Below are positions 1 through 7,206 of a stretch of 64,000 nt of DNA, in pieces. A model generated the notes under the pieces. The model saw only the letters and a list, made by a program, of their open reading frames with translations, did not search any database and was not told where the DNA came from. Position 1 is the first letter of the stretch; each line of letters starts with the position of its first letter. Made by a program: the position numbers and the translations under genes. The DNA is from Paenibacillus phoenicis (GTDB lineage: Bacteria; Bacillota; Bacilli; Paenibacillales; Paenibacillaceae). Location: assembly GCF_034718895.1 (NCBI RefSeq), contig NZ_JAYERP010000001.1, forward strand, positions 806,001 through 870,000. Direction: 5' to 3'.

Positions 1-1
1 C

Positions 2-178
2 GACGCGGTGATCCTTTACGATGCTTCGGCAAGCTGTTATGGAGAGGAAAACGTGCGGAGATTGTTTTATACGGCGTGCACCCGGGCAATGCATCATTTG
101 CAGTTGTTTAGTGTAGGTGCAGCAAGTCCGTTTATGGAGCCGGCGATTACCCAGGGGCTTGTGTTGGTTGAGCAGTAA
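2..178 (+). CDS. C-terminal end of a HelD/UvrD-type DNA helicase (partial)
   Basis: Only the last 58 codons lie in the window; the gene begins before base 1. The fragment contains [14 protein letters not shown], which fits motif VI of superfamily 1A helicases, where the conserved Arg contacts the ATP gamma-phosphate. The short tail after it is as expected for HelD-like proteins, the Gram-positive RNA polymerase recycling factors, in which motif VI lies close to the C-terminus. UvrD/PcrA or another UvrD-like helicase cannot be excluded, because only motif VI is visible. Confidence 0.6.
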   Translation, partial: DAVILYDASASCYGEENVRRLFYTACTRAMHHLQLFSVGAASPFMEPAITQGLVLVEQ

Positions 179-247
179 GGCGGGAGAAGCCAAGGATGAA
201 TTAGGCGTGATCCCATTGACATCTCGTTATAGGAGGAATATATTGGA

Positions 248-278
248 AGTAGTAAGTAGTAAGTAGTAAGTAGTAAGT
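248..278. repeat. Perfect 7-bp tandem repeat (AGTAAGT)
   Basis: Four perfect head-to-tail copies of AGTAAGT occupy 251-278, preceded by a partial AGT. The repeat lies about 80 bp upstream of the next gene. Runs like this can vary in copy number by slippage. No promoter elements are clearly set by it. Confidence 0.8.
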
Positions 279-359
279 GAATGGTCAAATCTCGGAACTT
301 TGAAATGTGGTTCGTGTTGGTGGATCTCATCGATTCCTGAACGAGAGGGGAGTTTAGCG

Positions 360-1367
360 ATGGCAGAGTCGAAGGAGCTTACTTTGGTCCAGCGTTTCTC
401 GATGATTGCGCTGAATGCACAGCGAAGCAACATGATGACAACCGTGAAGAAAATCTCGCTCCGTGCGATGGCGGCAGCGGTCATCCTGGAGGTGCACTTG
501 GAAGGCGGCATCGCCGCTGCGAATGGCAACATCGAGGATGCACCCGTGCCGGGGAAGGACAATTTGCACGTAGACTTGGCTTACCGGGAATTGATTTTGC
601 AGTCCGTTCGATCAAAAGCGCGTGGACGTCAACTTTCGCTCACGTGGTGGTTGAAGCGAGCCTCTTCGCTGCCTAAGCGAACATTGACTCGTTTTGAGCG
701 TGTCATGGCTAAGACCCTTTTCGATCTGGGCATGTTGGAGGAGATTCCGAATTTGCTCGGGTGTGATATGTTTTACGAGTCGGCAGGCGTTTCGGTGAAA
801 GAATACCGCTGTCCGATTCATGAATATACGAGGATTACAGAGGAGTTTCGGGCAGAGATTCTGGAGGAGGGGCCCATCAGCGACGATGCGGTTTGCCTGT
901 TGTGGCTGCTGCGCGAAAGCGGCTGTTTGCCGGATCTCTTTTCGCGGAATGAGCTGGATCTTGTGGCGTTAAGAATTAACGAGTTGAACGCAAACTCTTC
1001 GCTGGCCCAAACCATCTTACCGCTTCAAATCTACCGGGGATGGGAATTAGGAATAAAACATGCTTTGCGGATAAAAAGAAGCTTTATTCGCACGACGGCC
1101 GGCACCGGCTTGCTGTTTCTGTTTCCGTTGCTGGATCGCTCGCAAGCGGTTTTTATTGAGACGGAGGCGTGGTTCTCCGACTCCAAGCAACGCCTGGAAG
1201 CCGTCAAGAAGCGGCTTGAGGAACAGGGCCATGTATTTACCGTGCTTAAGGATGGGGAGATCCCGATGATCAAAATTAACAATTTGGTTTATGAAGCAGT
1301 CCCTCATTTTGTGAGGGTGCGTGTGCCCATCCAAGGGGTACGACTGCTTCCGAAACGGCCCATCTAA
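360..1367 (+). CDS. GPP34-like hypothetical protein
   Basis: This is a 335-residue, mostly helical cytoplasmic protein with no signal peptide. The N-terminal half has the pattern of GPP34-fold (GOLPH3-like) proteins: ELTLVQRFSMIAL near the start, an Ala-rich helix with ILEVHLEGG, and further helices with spaced Leu and Arg. In eukaryotes GPP34 binds phosphoinositides; in bacteria the role is largely unknown. The C-terminal third resembles nothing I recognise. ATG 360 is chosen because AGGGGAG lies 7 bases upstream, whereas a longer in-frame start at 300 lacks a binding site. The MerR gene starts 15 bp after its stop, so the two are probably cotranscribed. The family call is by pattern only. 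Confidence 0.5.
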   Translation: MAESKELTLVQRFSMIALNAQRSNMMTTVKKISLRAMAAAVILEVHLEGGIAAANGNIEDAPVPGKDNLHVDLAYRELILQSVRSKARGRQLSLTWWLKRASSLPKRTLTRFERVMAKTLFDLGMLEEIPNLLGCDMFYESAGVSVKEYRCPIHEYTRITEEFRAEILEEGPISDDAVCLLWLLRESGCLPDLFSRNELDLVALRINELNANSSLAQTILPLQIYRGWELGIKHALRIKRSFIRTTAGTGLLFLFPLLDRSQAVFIETEAWFSDSKQRLEAVKKRLEEQGHVFTVLKDGEIPMIKINNLVYEAVPHFVRVRVPIQGVRLLPKRPI

Positions 1368-1382
1368 AGGAGTTCTGCTCTC

Positions 1383-1646
1383 ATGTCCAGACAACGATCC
1401 ATGGAAGCTATTCAAGCTTCGGAGTTCGTCACAATTGGCGAACTGGCCCGATTGACGGCAACCCGTTACAGTACGTTGAAATTCTACACGGAGGAAGGGA
1501 TGCTGCCCTTCGAGCAGTCCGAGGAAAATCTGACACGTCGGTACCGGCGGGAAGAGACGGTAGAGCGGATCCTTCGGATCAAGCAACTGCGTTCCGAGGG
1601 GATGTCCATCCCGGAGGTCAAGGCGAAGCTGATGACGGAATCTTAG
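1383..1646 (+). CDS. MerR-family transcriptional regulator (short)
   Basis: This 87-residue protein is essentially one MerR-type winged helix-turn-helix. Residues 18-60 read as the HTH (VTIGELARLTATRYSTLKFY) followed by the wing and a TRRYRREE stretch. The usual C-terminal dimerisation helix is short and there is no effector domain or Cys metal site, so it may be a minimal DNA-binding protein. Its ribosome binding site AAAGGAG (1366-1372) overlaps the stop of the GPP34-like gene, which suggests translational coupling. A terminator follows 20 bp after the stop. The target is unknown. Confidence 0.85.
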   Translation: MSRQRSMEAIQASEFVTIGELARLTATRYSTLKFYTEEGMLPFEQSEENLTRRYRREETVERILRIKQLRSEGMSIPEVKAKLMTES

Positions 1647-1663
1647 AAGCATATGATAAGAAT

Positions 1664-1694
1664 GACCCTGCGAATGGCGGGGTTTTCTTTTTTT
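1664..1694 (+). terminator. Rho-independent terminator after the MerR gene
   Basis: A short stem pairs ACCCTG (1665-1670) with CGGGGT (1678-1683) and is followed by a T-rich tract to 1694. It ends the GPP34-like/MerR transcript. The 220 bp that follow up to 1914 hold no gene. A TATAAT at 1843-1848 could be a -10 box, but no matching -35 stands at the right distance. Confidence 0.75.
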
Positions 1695-1914
1695 AGATAT
1701 CAGAAAGTATACACTTCGGGGCATTGGCATCCTGATATCGCAAGAAAAACTTCCGATCAACGCGGTCTGTCTACTTTGAATGTACGTCGATAAACGTTTT
1801 TCTATAACAGAATCGTTGCTATCGCCCCCTCAGGATCGGTTGTATAATTATGGAAGACTCCAGCCTCTACAGGAATTTCAGAGAATCCTATTATGAGAAA
1901 GGGGGATGCTGCGG

Positions 1915-2043
1915 ATGAAGCGCGGTCTTCAGGTGACCAAATCATTAACTTCTTTCCCGCCAGCCCTAGATATGAAATCTAGATCCGAATTAGTGAATGA
2001 ATTGGGCATTGCGAAATATGACCTGAGTCAATTCATCGTATGA
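1915..2043 (+). CDS. Small hypothetical protein (42 aa)
   Basis: The ORF begins at ATG 1915 with AAGGGGG nine bases upstream and encodes 42 residues. The N-terminus is basic and the C-terminal half reads ELVNELGIAKYDLSQFIV, which would form a short amphipathic helix. The stop at 2041-2043 sits 23 bp before the next gene's start. I recognise no family. It could be a true small protein, a leader peptide for the acetyltransferase gene, or chance. The good binding site and spacing are the only support. Confidence 0.4.
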   Translation: MKRGLQVTKSLTSFPPALDMKSRSELVNELGIAKYDLSQFIV

Positions 2044-2066
2044 TCGATGTTAAGGGGGGAATTTAC

Positions 2067-2612
2067 ATGCGAAGAAACGTAGATGAGAAGCTTCGGATTG
2101 AACTATTCGAGCTTAGTCATTCCGAAGCTTTGTTTAAGCTCATTCAATCGAACCGGGATCATTTTGGCAAGTGGCTTGAATTCCCTCATCACACCCATAC
2201 CGTTAACGATACCAGAGCGTTCATTGCTAGAACGATACAGAAACAGGCCTCCGGGAATGGAGGTTGGTGCGGCATCTGGCAGGAGCACCAATTAATCGGA
2301 GCCATTGGGTTAGTACAAATCAACCGGAAGGATCAAACAACCGAAATCGGGTATTACCTCGCGCAGGAATATGAAGGGAAAGGAATTATCATCCGATCGT
2401 GCCGTGAAGTCATAAAGTATATATTTGAAGAGTTGGCACTTCATCGAATCGAGCTTCGAGTTCACCCCGACAATGCAAGAAGTCGAAAAATCCCGGAAAG
2501 ACTCGGATTTGTTCAGGAAGGGATTTTGCGTCAAGCGGAATGGTTCATTGACCGTTACATCGATAAAGTGATTTACGGGCTCTTAAAAGAGGAGTGGAAT
2601 CCAGGCATATGA
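2067..2612 (+). CDS. RimJ/RimL-type GNAT N-acetyltransferase
   Basis: A 181-residue GNAT-fold acetyltransferase of the ribosomal-protein-Ser/Ala type, close in layout to Bacillus subtilis YdaF. It would transfer acetyl from acetyl-CoA to an N-terminal amine. The acetyl-CoA-binding motif appears as EYEGKGIIIRSCREVIKY (about residues 112-128), followed by IELRVHPDNARSRKIPERLGF and the typical VQEGILR end. ATG 2067 is chosen over the upstream ATG 2040 because AAGGGGGGA lies 7 bases before it. The stop overlaps ATG 2609 of the following gene fragment. The substrate cannot be told from sequence. Confidence 0.9.
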   Translation: MRRNVDEKLRIELFELSHSEALFKLIQSNRDHFGKWLEFPHHTHTVNDTRAFIARTIQKQASGNGGWCGIWQEHQLIGAIGLVQINRKDQTTEIGYYLAQEYEGKGIIIRSCREVIKYIFEELALHRIELRVHPDNARSRKIPERLGFVQEGILRQAEWFIDRYIDKVIYGLLKEEWNPGI

Positions 2613-2653
2613 TGATCAGAGCGGAAGAACCTAGAGATGTCCAAACGAATTGA
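2609..2653 (+). pseudogene. Aborted GNAT N-terminus (14 codons)
   Basis: Starting in an ATGA overlap with the preceding stop and behind a good GAGGAG site, 14 codons read MMIRAEEPRDVQTN before a TGA. The MIRxAxxxD pattern is a classic first strand of GNAT proteins. No continuation of that fold is found in any frame downstream, and the next gene has its own complete first strand, so this looks like the stub of a deleted acetyltransferase. It could still act in translational coupling. Confidence 0.45.
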
Positions 2654-2727
2654 ACGGATTCAGGGGGACCTCCACTATCCAAAGGCCTTTTTTGAGAAAT
2701 GAGCCAGGAGGAAGTGTTGTTCGCAGA

Positions 2728-3279
2728 ATGAATGATTTTGAGCGTGTATATGAGATCATGTCCGCATCCTTTCCGGAGATCGAATATCGAACCAAATCCG
2801 GGCAAATGGAGTTGTTGTGGCATCCGGAATATCGGCTGATCACCGAGTCGGATGAGAAGGGACAGATTATCGCTTTTTTGGCGGCTTGGGAATTTCCGAC
2901 CTTTCGATTTATTGAGCATCTTGCCGTAGATCCCTCTGTGAGAGGAGGGGGAATTGGGAAAAGGTTGGTAGATACATTTTTGAAGTCTTCTGACAAACTG
3001 ACCATATTAGAGGTGGAACTTCCGGAAAATAACGTCTCCTGCAGACGGATCCGGTTTTACGAACGGCTTGGCTTCCATCTCAACGATTACAGCTATGTCC
3101 AGCCGCCGCTGCGGTCCGGTGGAGCCGAGCTTCCTCTGAAAATTATGAGTTACCCGAAACCTCTCACTCAAGAGGAGTTCCTCGCGTGCAGAGCGCTTAT
3201 TTATAGCAAAGTATATCGCGTGCCTGAGGCTTTAACATGGGCCATCCTGCGAAATAACAACAACGGAGGGATGAGATGA
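2728..3279 (+). CDS. GNAT-family acetyltransferase (start uncertain)
   Basis: A GNAT-fold protein of about 183 residues from ATG 2728. Motif A reads VRGGGIGKRLVDTFL, preceded by IEHLAVDPS and followed by RFYERLGFHLN, all standard for N-acetyltransferases. Family N-termini usually begin with a strand like VVRRMNDFE, and here that strand starts a few codons before ATG 2728 with no ATG/GTG/TTG in frame near the AGGAGGA at 2706-2712. The reading frame is open back to ATG 2650. The start is therefore unresolved: ATG 2728, a longer form from 2650, or a one-base error near 2714. The stop overlaps the start of the next gene (ATGA). Confidence 0.75.
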   Translation: MNDFERVYEIMSASFPEIEYRTKSGQMELLWHPEYRLITESDEKGQIIAFLAAWEFPTFRFIEHLAVDPSVRGGGIGKRLVDTFLKSSDKLTILEVELPENNVSCRRIRFYERLGFHLNDYSYVQPPLRSGGAELPLKIMSYPKPLTQEEFLACRALIYSKVYRVPEALTWAILRNNNNGGMR

Positions 3280-3818
3280 AACGTTTTTATCTAATTAGGC
3301 ATTGCAAAGCGAATGGGCAGGAGCCCTCGGCGGAACTCACAGAAGAGGGACGTCAGCAAGCGGAGCAACTGGCTGATGTTTTGTATGACAGACCGATTGA
3401 CCGCATCGTTACCAGCCCTTATCTTCGAGCCGTTTCCACGATCCAACCGTTAGCAGAACGATTGGGCTTACCTATCTATCAGGATGATCGGCTCTGTGAG
3501 CGAGTTTTGGCTTCTCATGAATTGCCGGACTGGATGGATCATTTAAGTAAATCGTTTGACGATCTCGATTTGAAGCTGCCCGGAGGGGAATCTTCACGTG
3601 AGGCGATGAACCGGGGAGTCTCTGCCATCAAGGACCTGATTCAACGGCCAGAGGAGAATATGGCTGTCGTTACCCACGGGAATTTGATGTCCTTAATCTT
3701 GAAACACTATACTGGTTCATTTGGGTTCAAGGCATGGAGCCGGCTGACGAATCCAGATGTGTACCTGCTTGAATTCTCTAGCAGCGGGGGGACGGATATC
3801 CAACGTTTCTGGATCTAG
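3276..3818 (+). CDS. Histidine phosphatase family protein
   Basis: A 180-residue cytoplasmic phosphatase of the phosphoglycerate-mutase-like superfamily. The catalytic RHC motif is at LIRHCKANG (His 8 would be phosphorylated), the second Arg is in IVTSPYLRAV, and the second His is in VVTHGNLMS. These enzymes cleave small phosphorylated metabolites; the substrate is not predictable. The gene overlaps the preceding acetyltransferase by four bases (ATGA), so the pair is translationally coupled. Confidence 0.9.
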   Translation: MKRFYLIRHCKANGQEPSAELTEEGRQQAEQLADVLYDRPIDRIVTSPYLRAVSTIQPLAERLGLPIYQDDRLCERVLASHELPDWMDHLSKSFDDLDLKLPGGESSREAMNRGVSAIKDLIQRPEENMAVVTHGNLMSLILKHYTGSFGFKAWSRLTNPDVYLLEFSSSGGTDIQRFWI

Positions 3819-3848
3819 ACTGACAACGAAGCGAAGGAGGTGTAAGCC

Positions 3849-3932
3849 TTGTCTGGACACGAAGAAATGTTAAACGGTGGAAACGTCAATCAGGTCGTGA
3901 AAGTAGGGGGAACAGTTCGGAAAGCGAATTAA
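3849..3932 (+). pseudogene. N-terminal stub of an APH-type phosphotransferase
   Basis: A TTG start at 3849, with AAGGAGGTG (3834-3842) ideally placed, leads into 27 codons that include LNGGNVNQVVKVGGTVRK and then TAA. This matches the opening beta-hairpin of aminoglycoside/choline-kinase-like phosphotransferases, which bind ATP there. The rest of the kinase (HxDxxxxN and DWE motifs) is absent. The strong translation signal on a 27-residue stub suggests recent truncation by deletion. Confidence 0.55.
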
Positions 3933-3976
3933 AAGAAGGCCTGATCTATTTTACTTTGAGGAGAAGAACCTTTTAA

Positions 3977-4165
3977 GCATATACCCGAAACCAAGGCGTC
4001 TCTAGAAAACGGGTAGAGGCGGGAGAAGCTTGGGCCAAATCGCTGGGTTGTAAGGAGATCGGCTCGGATACGGAGCAGGACAATCGCGGGAGTCAAGCGT
4101 TTCATCAACGCATTGGATTTAGGGAAGCTGGCAGAATCGTGGCGTTTATTAAAGCCATTGATTGA
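3977..4165 (+). pseudogene. C-terminal remnant of an AAC(6')-like acetyltransferase
   Basis: The frame ending at TGA 4163-4165 reads NQGVSRKRVEAGEAWAK and then SDTEQDNRGSQAFHQRIGF. This is the acetyl-CoA-binding motif A plus motif B of aminoglycoside 6'-N-acetyltransferase-like GNATs. There is a stop just upstream (3974-3976), no start codon and no N-terminal half. It directly follows the phosphotransferase stub, so the junction probably marks a deletion that joined two different genes. Confidence 0.6.
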
Positions 4166-4190
4166 CCTCGAAAGGAAAGGATGAATTAAT

Positions 4191-4301
4191 ATGTCCCATC
4201 TCATCGGAAAGCAAGTGGTTTTTAGACAATATCGTGATTCGGACTTGGACTATAGCATTTTCATGAGTGTATTAAAAAGCGAGTTTGAGCAGCACTCATG
4301 A
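4191..4301 (+). pseudogene. GNAT-like N-terminal fragment (36 aa)
   Basis: Behind AAAGGA, ATG 4191 opens a 36-codon frame that begins MSHLIGKQVVFRQYRDSDLD, the usual start of RimJ/RimL-type acetyltransferases. It then runs into unrelated residues and a stop. The stop overlaps the ATG of the next gene, so translating it may feed ribosomes to that gene. It could be a real short protein, but the abrupt end fits a truncated acetyltransferase. Confidence 0.45.
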
Positions 4302-4874
4302 ATCGCTTTGTAATTATGACGGTCGGAATGACGCATAGCGGAAAAACGACATTTGCCGCGGAGCTGGAAATCGCCATGGAGCCTGATGCAGTCGTCATTG
4401 ATCAGGATAATCATGCAGCATTTATTAACGCCCATTATCGGAAGCTGCGACCCTCAGAAGGGCCAAACACGTTAAAATTCTCCATCACTAACACGATTGT
4501 GACGTATGCGGTAGATCATAGTTCCATGCACATCATTTTAAGCAATTCGAATCTGCATGAACCCTCGCGAAGGGATGTGCTTCGCTTTTTTCAGGAGAAG
4601 GGGTTTAAGCGTATTCTGGTTTACTTTGATCTGCCCTTGAACTTGTTAGAGGAACGAATCAATAGGACGCAGAGAAATAAAACGATCTTTCGCAGTGCAT
4701 CTAGTTTTCAAGGAAGTCTTAGATCGACAAAGAGGCTTAAAACTGGATCGACCGACTCCAGAAGAAGCGGATTATTTCTTTGTCATCAAGGATCCGTGCG
4801 ACATCCCTGCAATCATTGCGCAGATCAAGAAACTCATTACATTGAACGAAGTGAGTTTGCCCAAAAAGCTATAG
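4298..4874 (+). pseudogene. P-loop kinase / zeta-toxin-like ATPase, frameshifted
   Basis: The first 135 or so codons encode a small nucleotide kinase: Walker A GMTHSGKTT at residues 10-18, a VIDQDNHA strand, then ILVYFDLPLNLLEERINR, the lid region typical of zeta-toxin/polynucleotide-kinase-like P-loop proteins. Near 4710 the frame breaks. One extra base separates it from the continuation EVLDRQRGLKLDRPTPEEA (and beyond), which ends at TAG 4872-4874. Restoring the frame gives about 191 residues, a normal length. Without repair, the protein would carry about 95 unrelated residues to 4993. The cause is either a true mutation or a sequence error. Confidence 0.75.
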
Positions 4875-4883
4875 CCCAAAAGT

Positions 4884-4932
4884 ACAGGAGGGGATCGGCA
4901 ACGGCCGGTTTCCTCCTGTTCCGATTTTTTTG
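4884..4932 (+). terminator. Rho-independent terminator
   Basis: ACAGGAGG (4884-4891) pairs with CCTCCTGT (4912-4919), with a GC-rich inner loop, and is followed by CCGATTTTTTT. It ends the transcript of the kinase region. Confidence 0.85.
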
Positions 4933-4951
4933 GGGCGATATAAGGTCGTTG
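4930..4951. promoter_or_regulatory. Shared upstream motif, copy 1
   Basis: TGGGGCGATATAAGGTCGTT (from 4931) recurs with two mismatches at 9291, with GAATTC/TAATTC shortly after each. Copy 1 sits about 95 bp before the first gene of the saccharide locus, and copy 2 about 105 bp before its transporter genes. The matched placement suggests a common promoter or operator element, or a small dispersed repeat. Confidence 0.4.
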
Positions 4952-5043
4952 TCTGGAATTCCTCCCGCTTCTACCATAAAGGGGAAACAGTAAGGCTTCT
5001 TAGTCCGTCTTGCGAATCCCTTGCATAGAAGAGGTGACGAAAA

Positions 5044-6060
5044 ATGAAAACGATATCGGAGTTGGAGCAGCGGTTAAGCGAGCCCTCAGACCGGCTGATT
5101 CGGGATCTGGCCCAACTGGACGGCGATGTGCTGATTCTTGGGGTCGGTGGAAAAATGGGCCCCAGCTTGGCGAAGCTGCTCGCCCGGGGCTTGGCCGCCG
5201 CAGGGAAGACCACGAAGGTCACCGGCGTGTCGCGGTTTTCTTCAGGAACGCTGCGGGAAGAGCTGGAGGCTGCCGGCATTCGCACCATTTCAGCGGACCT
5301 GCTGGATGAAACCGCGATGTCGCACTTGCCGGAGGCGCCAAATGTGATTTACATGGCTGGCCATAAGTTTGGAACGACCGGGCGCGAGTATTATACCTGG
5401 GCAATGAACGCTTATTTGCCAGGGCGGGTCGCGGAGAAGTTTAAGGCGTCGCGGATCGTCGCTTTCTCGTCCGGCAATATTTATCCGCTGACGGAGATCA
5501 CGAAAGGCGGGGCTTCCGAAGAAACCGCGCCTGCGCCGATTGGTGAATACGCGCAATCCTGCTTGGGGCGGGAGCGGGTGTTTGAGTATTTTTCTCGTAA
5601 AAACGGTACTCCGCTGGTCAACTTCCGGCTGAATTATGCGATTGATATGCGTTACGGCATCTTGCTGGAGGTCGCCAAAGCGGTGAAGGAGCGGGAGCCC
5701 ATCGACCTGAATATGGGCATGGTCAACGTCATTTGGCAGGGGGACGCCAATGAAATGGCGATTCGCTCGCTGCTCCATTGTGCTTCACCGCCGAAGACGA
5801 TCAATGTCACCGGACCGGAGACCGTATCGATCCGTTGGCTGGCCGAACGGTTTGGCGAAGCCTTCGGGATCCAGCCGATATTCACCGGGGAGGAACAGCC
5901 GACCGCATTATTGAGCAATGCCTCCACCTCCCATGCTTTATGGGGGTATCCGCTAGTTTCCTTGAGACAAATGATGCATTGGACGGTCGAGTGGATTGAG
6001 GCCGGGGGCGCAACTTTAGGCAAACCTACGCATTTTCAGGAAAGGGGAGGGGTGTTCTGA
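5044..6060 (+). CDS. Extended SDR: NAD-dependent epimerase/dehydratase family
   Basis: A 338-residue Rossmann-fold protein. The glycine-rich dinucleotide loop is LGVGGKMGPS (near residues 33-42), followed by VIYMAGHKFGT and the IVAFSSGNIYP strand carrying the catalytic Ser. The active-site motif is atypical: Tyr169 is followed at +4 by Cys173 instead of the usual Lys (EYAQSC). Such relatives act as uronate or sugar-nucleotide dehydrogenases or epimerases, or as divergent members of unknown reaction. The start has GAGGTGA 5 bases upstream. It opens the saccharide locus and overlaps the next gene (TGATG). Confidence 0.8.
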   Translation: MKTISELEQRLSEPSDRLIRDLAQLDGDVLILGVGGKMGPSLAKLLARGLAAAGKTTKVTGVSRFSSGTLREELEAAGIRTISADLLDETAMSHLPEAPNVIYMAGHKFGTTGREYYTWAMNAYLPGRVAEKFKASRIVAFSSGNIYPLTEITKGGASEETAPAPIGEYAQSCLGRERVFEYFSRKNGTPLVNFRLNYAIDMRYGILLEVAKAVKEREPIDLNMGMVNVIWQGDANEMAIRSLLHCASPPKTINVTGPETVSIRWLAERFGEAFGIQPIFTGEEQPTALLSNASTSHALWGYPLVSLRQMMHWTVEWIEAGGATLGKPTHFQERGGVF

Positions 6061-7136
6061 TGGGCGAGCAACCGCAGTTGAAACCTGAACTGAACCAGCT
6101 GCTGCATCGCGGAACCGTGATCCCCGCGCACCCGCTGGCGCTGGACGCGGCGCGCCGGTTGGATGAGCGGCGGCAACGCGCGTTAACGCGGTATTACATC
6201 GCCGCCGGCAGCGGCGGAATCGCGGTCGGTGTCCACTCGACGCAATTCCAGATCCGCGACCCTGAGATCGGCCTGTTTGAACCGGTGCTCCGCCTGGCCG
6301 CCGAGGAGGTGGATGCCGCCGGGCTTCAGCGCCCGTTCCTCAAGGTGGCGGGCATTTGCGGCCCAACCGACCAGGCCGTTCGCGAAGCCGAGCTGGCCGC
6401 CGGGCTCGGCTACGACCTGGGGCTGGTCAGCAACGGCGGGCTGGCGGACTACAGCGAAGCCGAGCTGCTCCGCCGTACGGAAGCGATCTCGGAGGTGCTT
6501 CCCGTCTGCGGCTTCTATTTGCAGCCGGCCGTGGGGGGAAGGCGGCTTAGCTTTGCGTTTTGGCGCGAACTGGCCGAGCTGCCGGGGGTGAAGGCGATCA
6601 AAATCGCCCCCTTTAACCGTTACCAAACGCTGGATGTGGTACGGGCGATTTGCGAATCCAGCCGCCGGGACGACATTGCCTTGTATACGGGGAATGACGA
6701 TAACATCGTTGCCGATTTGCTGACGGTCTACCAATGCCGCACCGCCGCGGGGCAAACGGTGGAGAAGCGAATCGTTGGCGGCCTGCTGGGTCACTGGGCA
6801 GTGTGGACGTCCAAAGCGGTGGAGCTGCTAGAGGAAATCCTCGCTCTCCGTGAAAGCGGAGCCCCGATTCCTTCGGAGCTGCTAACCCGCGGCATCCGAA
6901 TTACCGATGCGAATGCAGCTTTTTTTGATGCGGCGAACGGGTTTAAGGGCTGTCTTCCCGGCATTCATGAAGTGCTGCGGCGCCAAGGCTTGCTGTACGG
7001 GAGATGGTGCCTCGATCCGGAGGAAGAGCTGTCGCCGGGACAAATTGAAGAAATTGATCGCGTCTATCGCGCATATCCTGATCTTAATGATGATCAGTTT
7101 GTCCAAGCCGGGTTGCAGCAATGGCTGGGTCATTAA
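6060..7136 (+). CDS. Dihydrodipicolinate synthase-family lyase/aldolase
   Basis: A 358-residue class I aldolase-like TIM barrel related to DapA, N-acetylneuraminate lyase and 2-keto-3-deoxy sugar-acid aldolases. The Schiff-base lysine is probably Lys181 in VKAIKIAPF, and LYTGNDDNIV provides the later active-site strand. The position next to a polysaccharide lyase and SDR suggests cleavage of a 2-keto-3-deoxy acid derived from uronates, not lysine synthesis; this is inference from context. It is longer than classic DapA (about 290 residues). It overlaps the SDR stop by one base. Confidence 0.8.
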   Translation: MGEQPQLKPELNQLLHRGTVIPAHPLALDAARRLDERRQRALTRYYIAAGSGGIAVGVHSTQFQIRDPEIGLFEPVLRLAAEEVDAAGLQRPFLKVAGICGPTDQAVREAELAAGLGYDLGLVSNGGLADYSEAELLRRTEAISEVLPVCGFYLQPAVGGRRLSFAFWRELAELPGVKAIKIAPFNRYQTLDVVRAICESSRRDDIALYTGNDDNIVADLLTVYQCRTAAGQTVEKRIVGGLLGHWAVWTSKAVELLEEILALRESGAPIPSELLTRGIRITDANAAFFDAANGFKGCLPGIHEVLRRQGLLYGRWCLDPEEELSPGQIEEIDRVYRAYPDLNDDQFVQAGLQQWLGH

Positions 7137-7206
7137 CGTGTGTGGCTTGAGAGCGGTCAGGAACCCTTGGCCGAATGAGGAGACATGAGGGAGGCAAGCA
7201 GAATCC

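Noticed and set aside
1047..1760. 237-codon minus-strand frame
   Set aside because: It overlaps the GPP34-like and MerR genes and runs through the terminator; no start signals.
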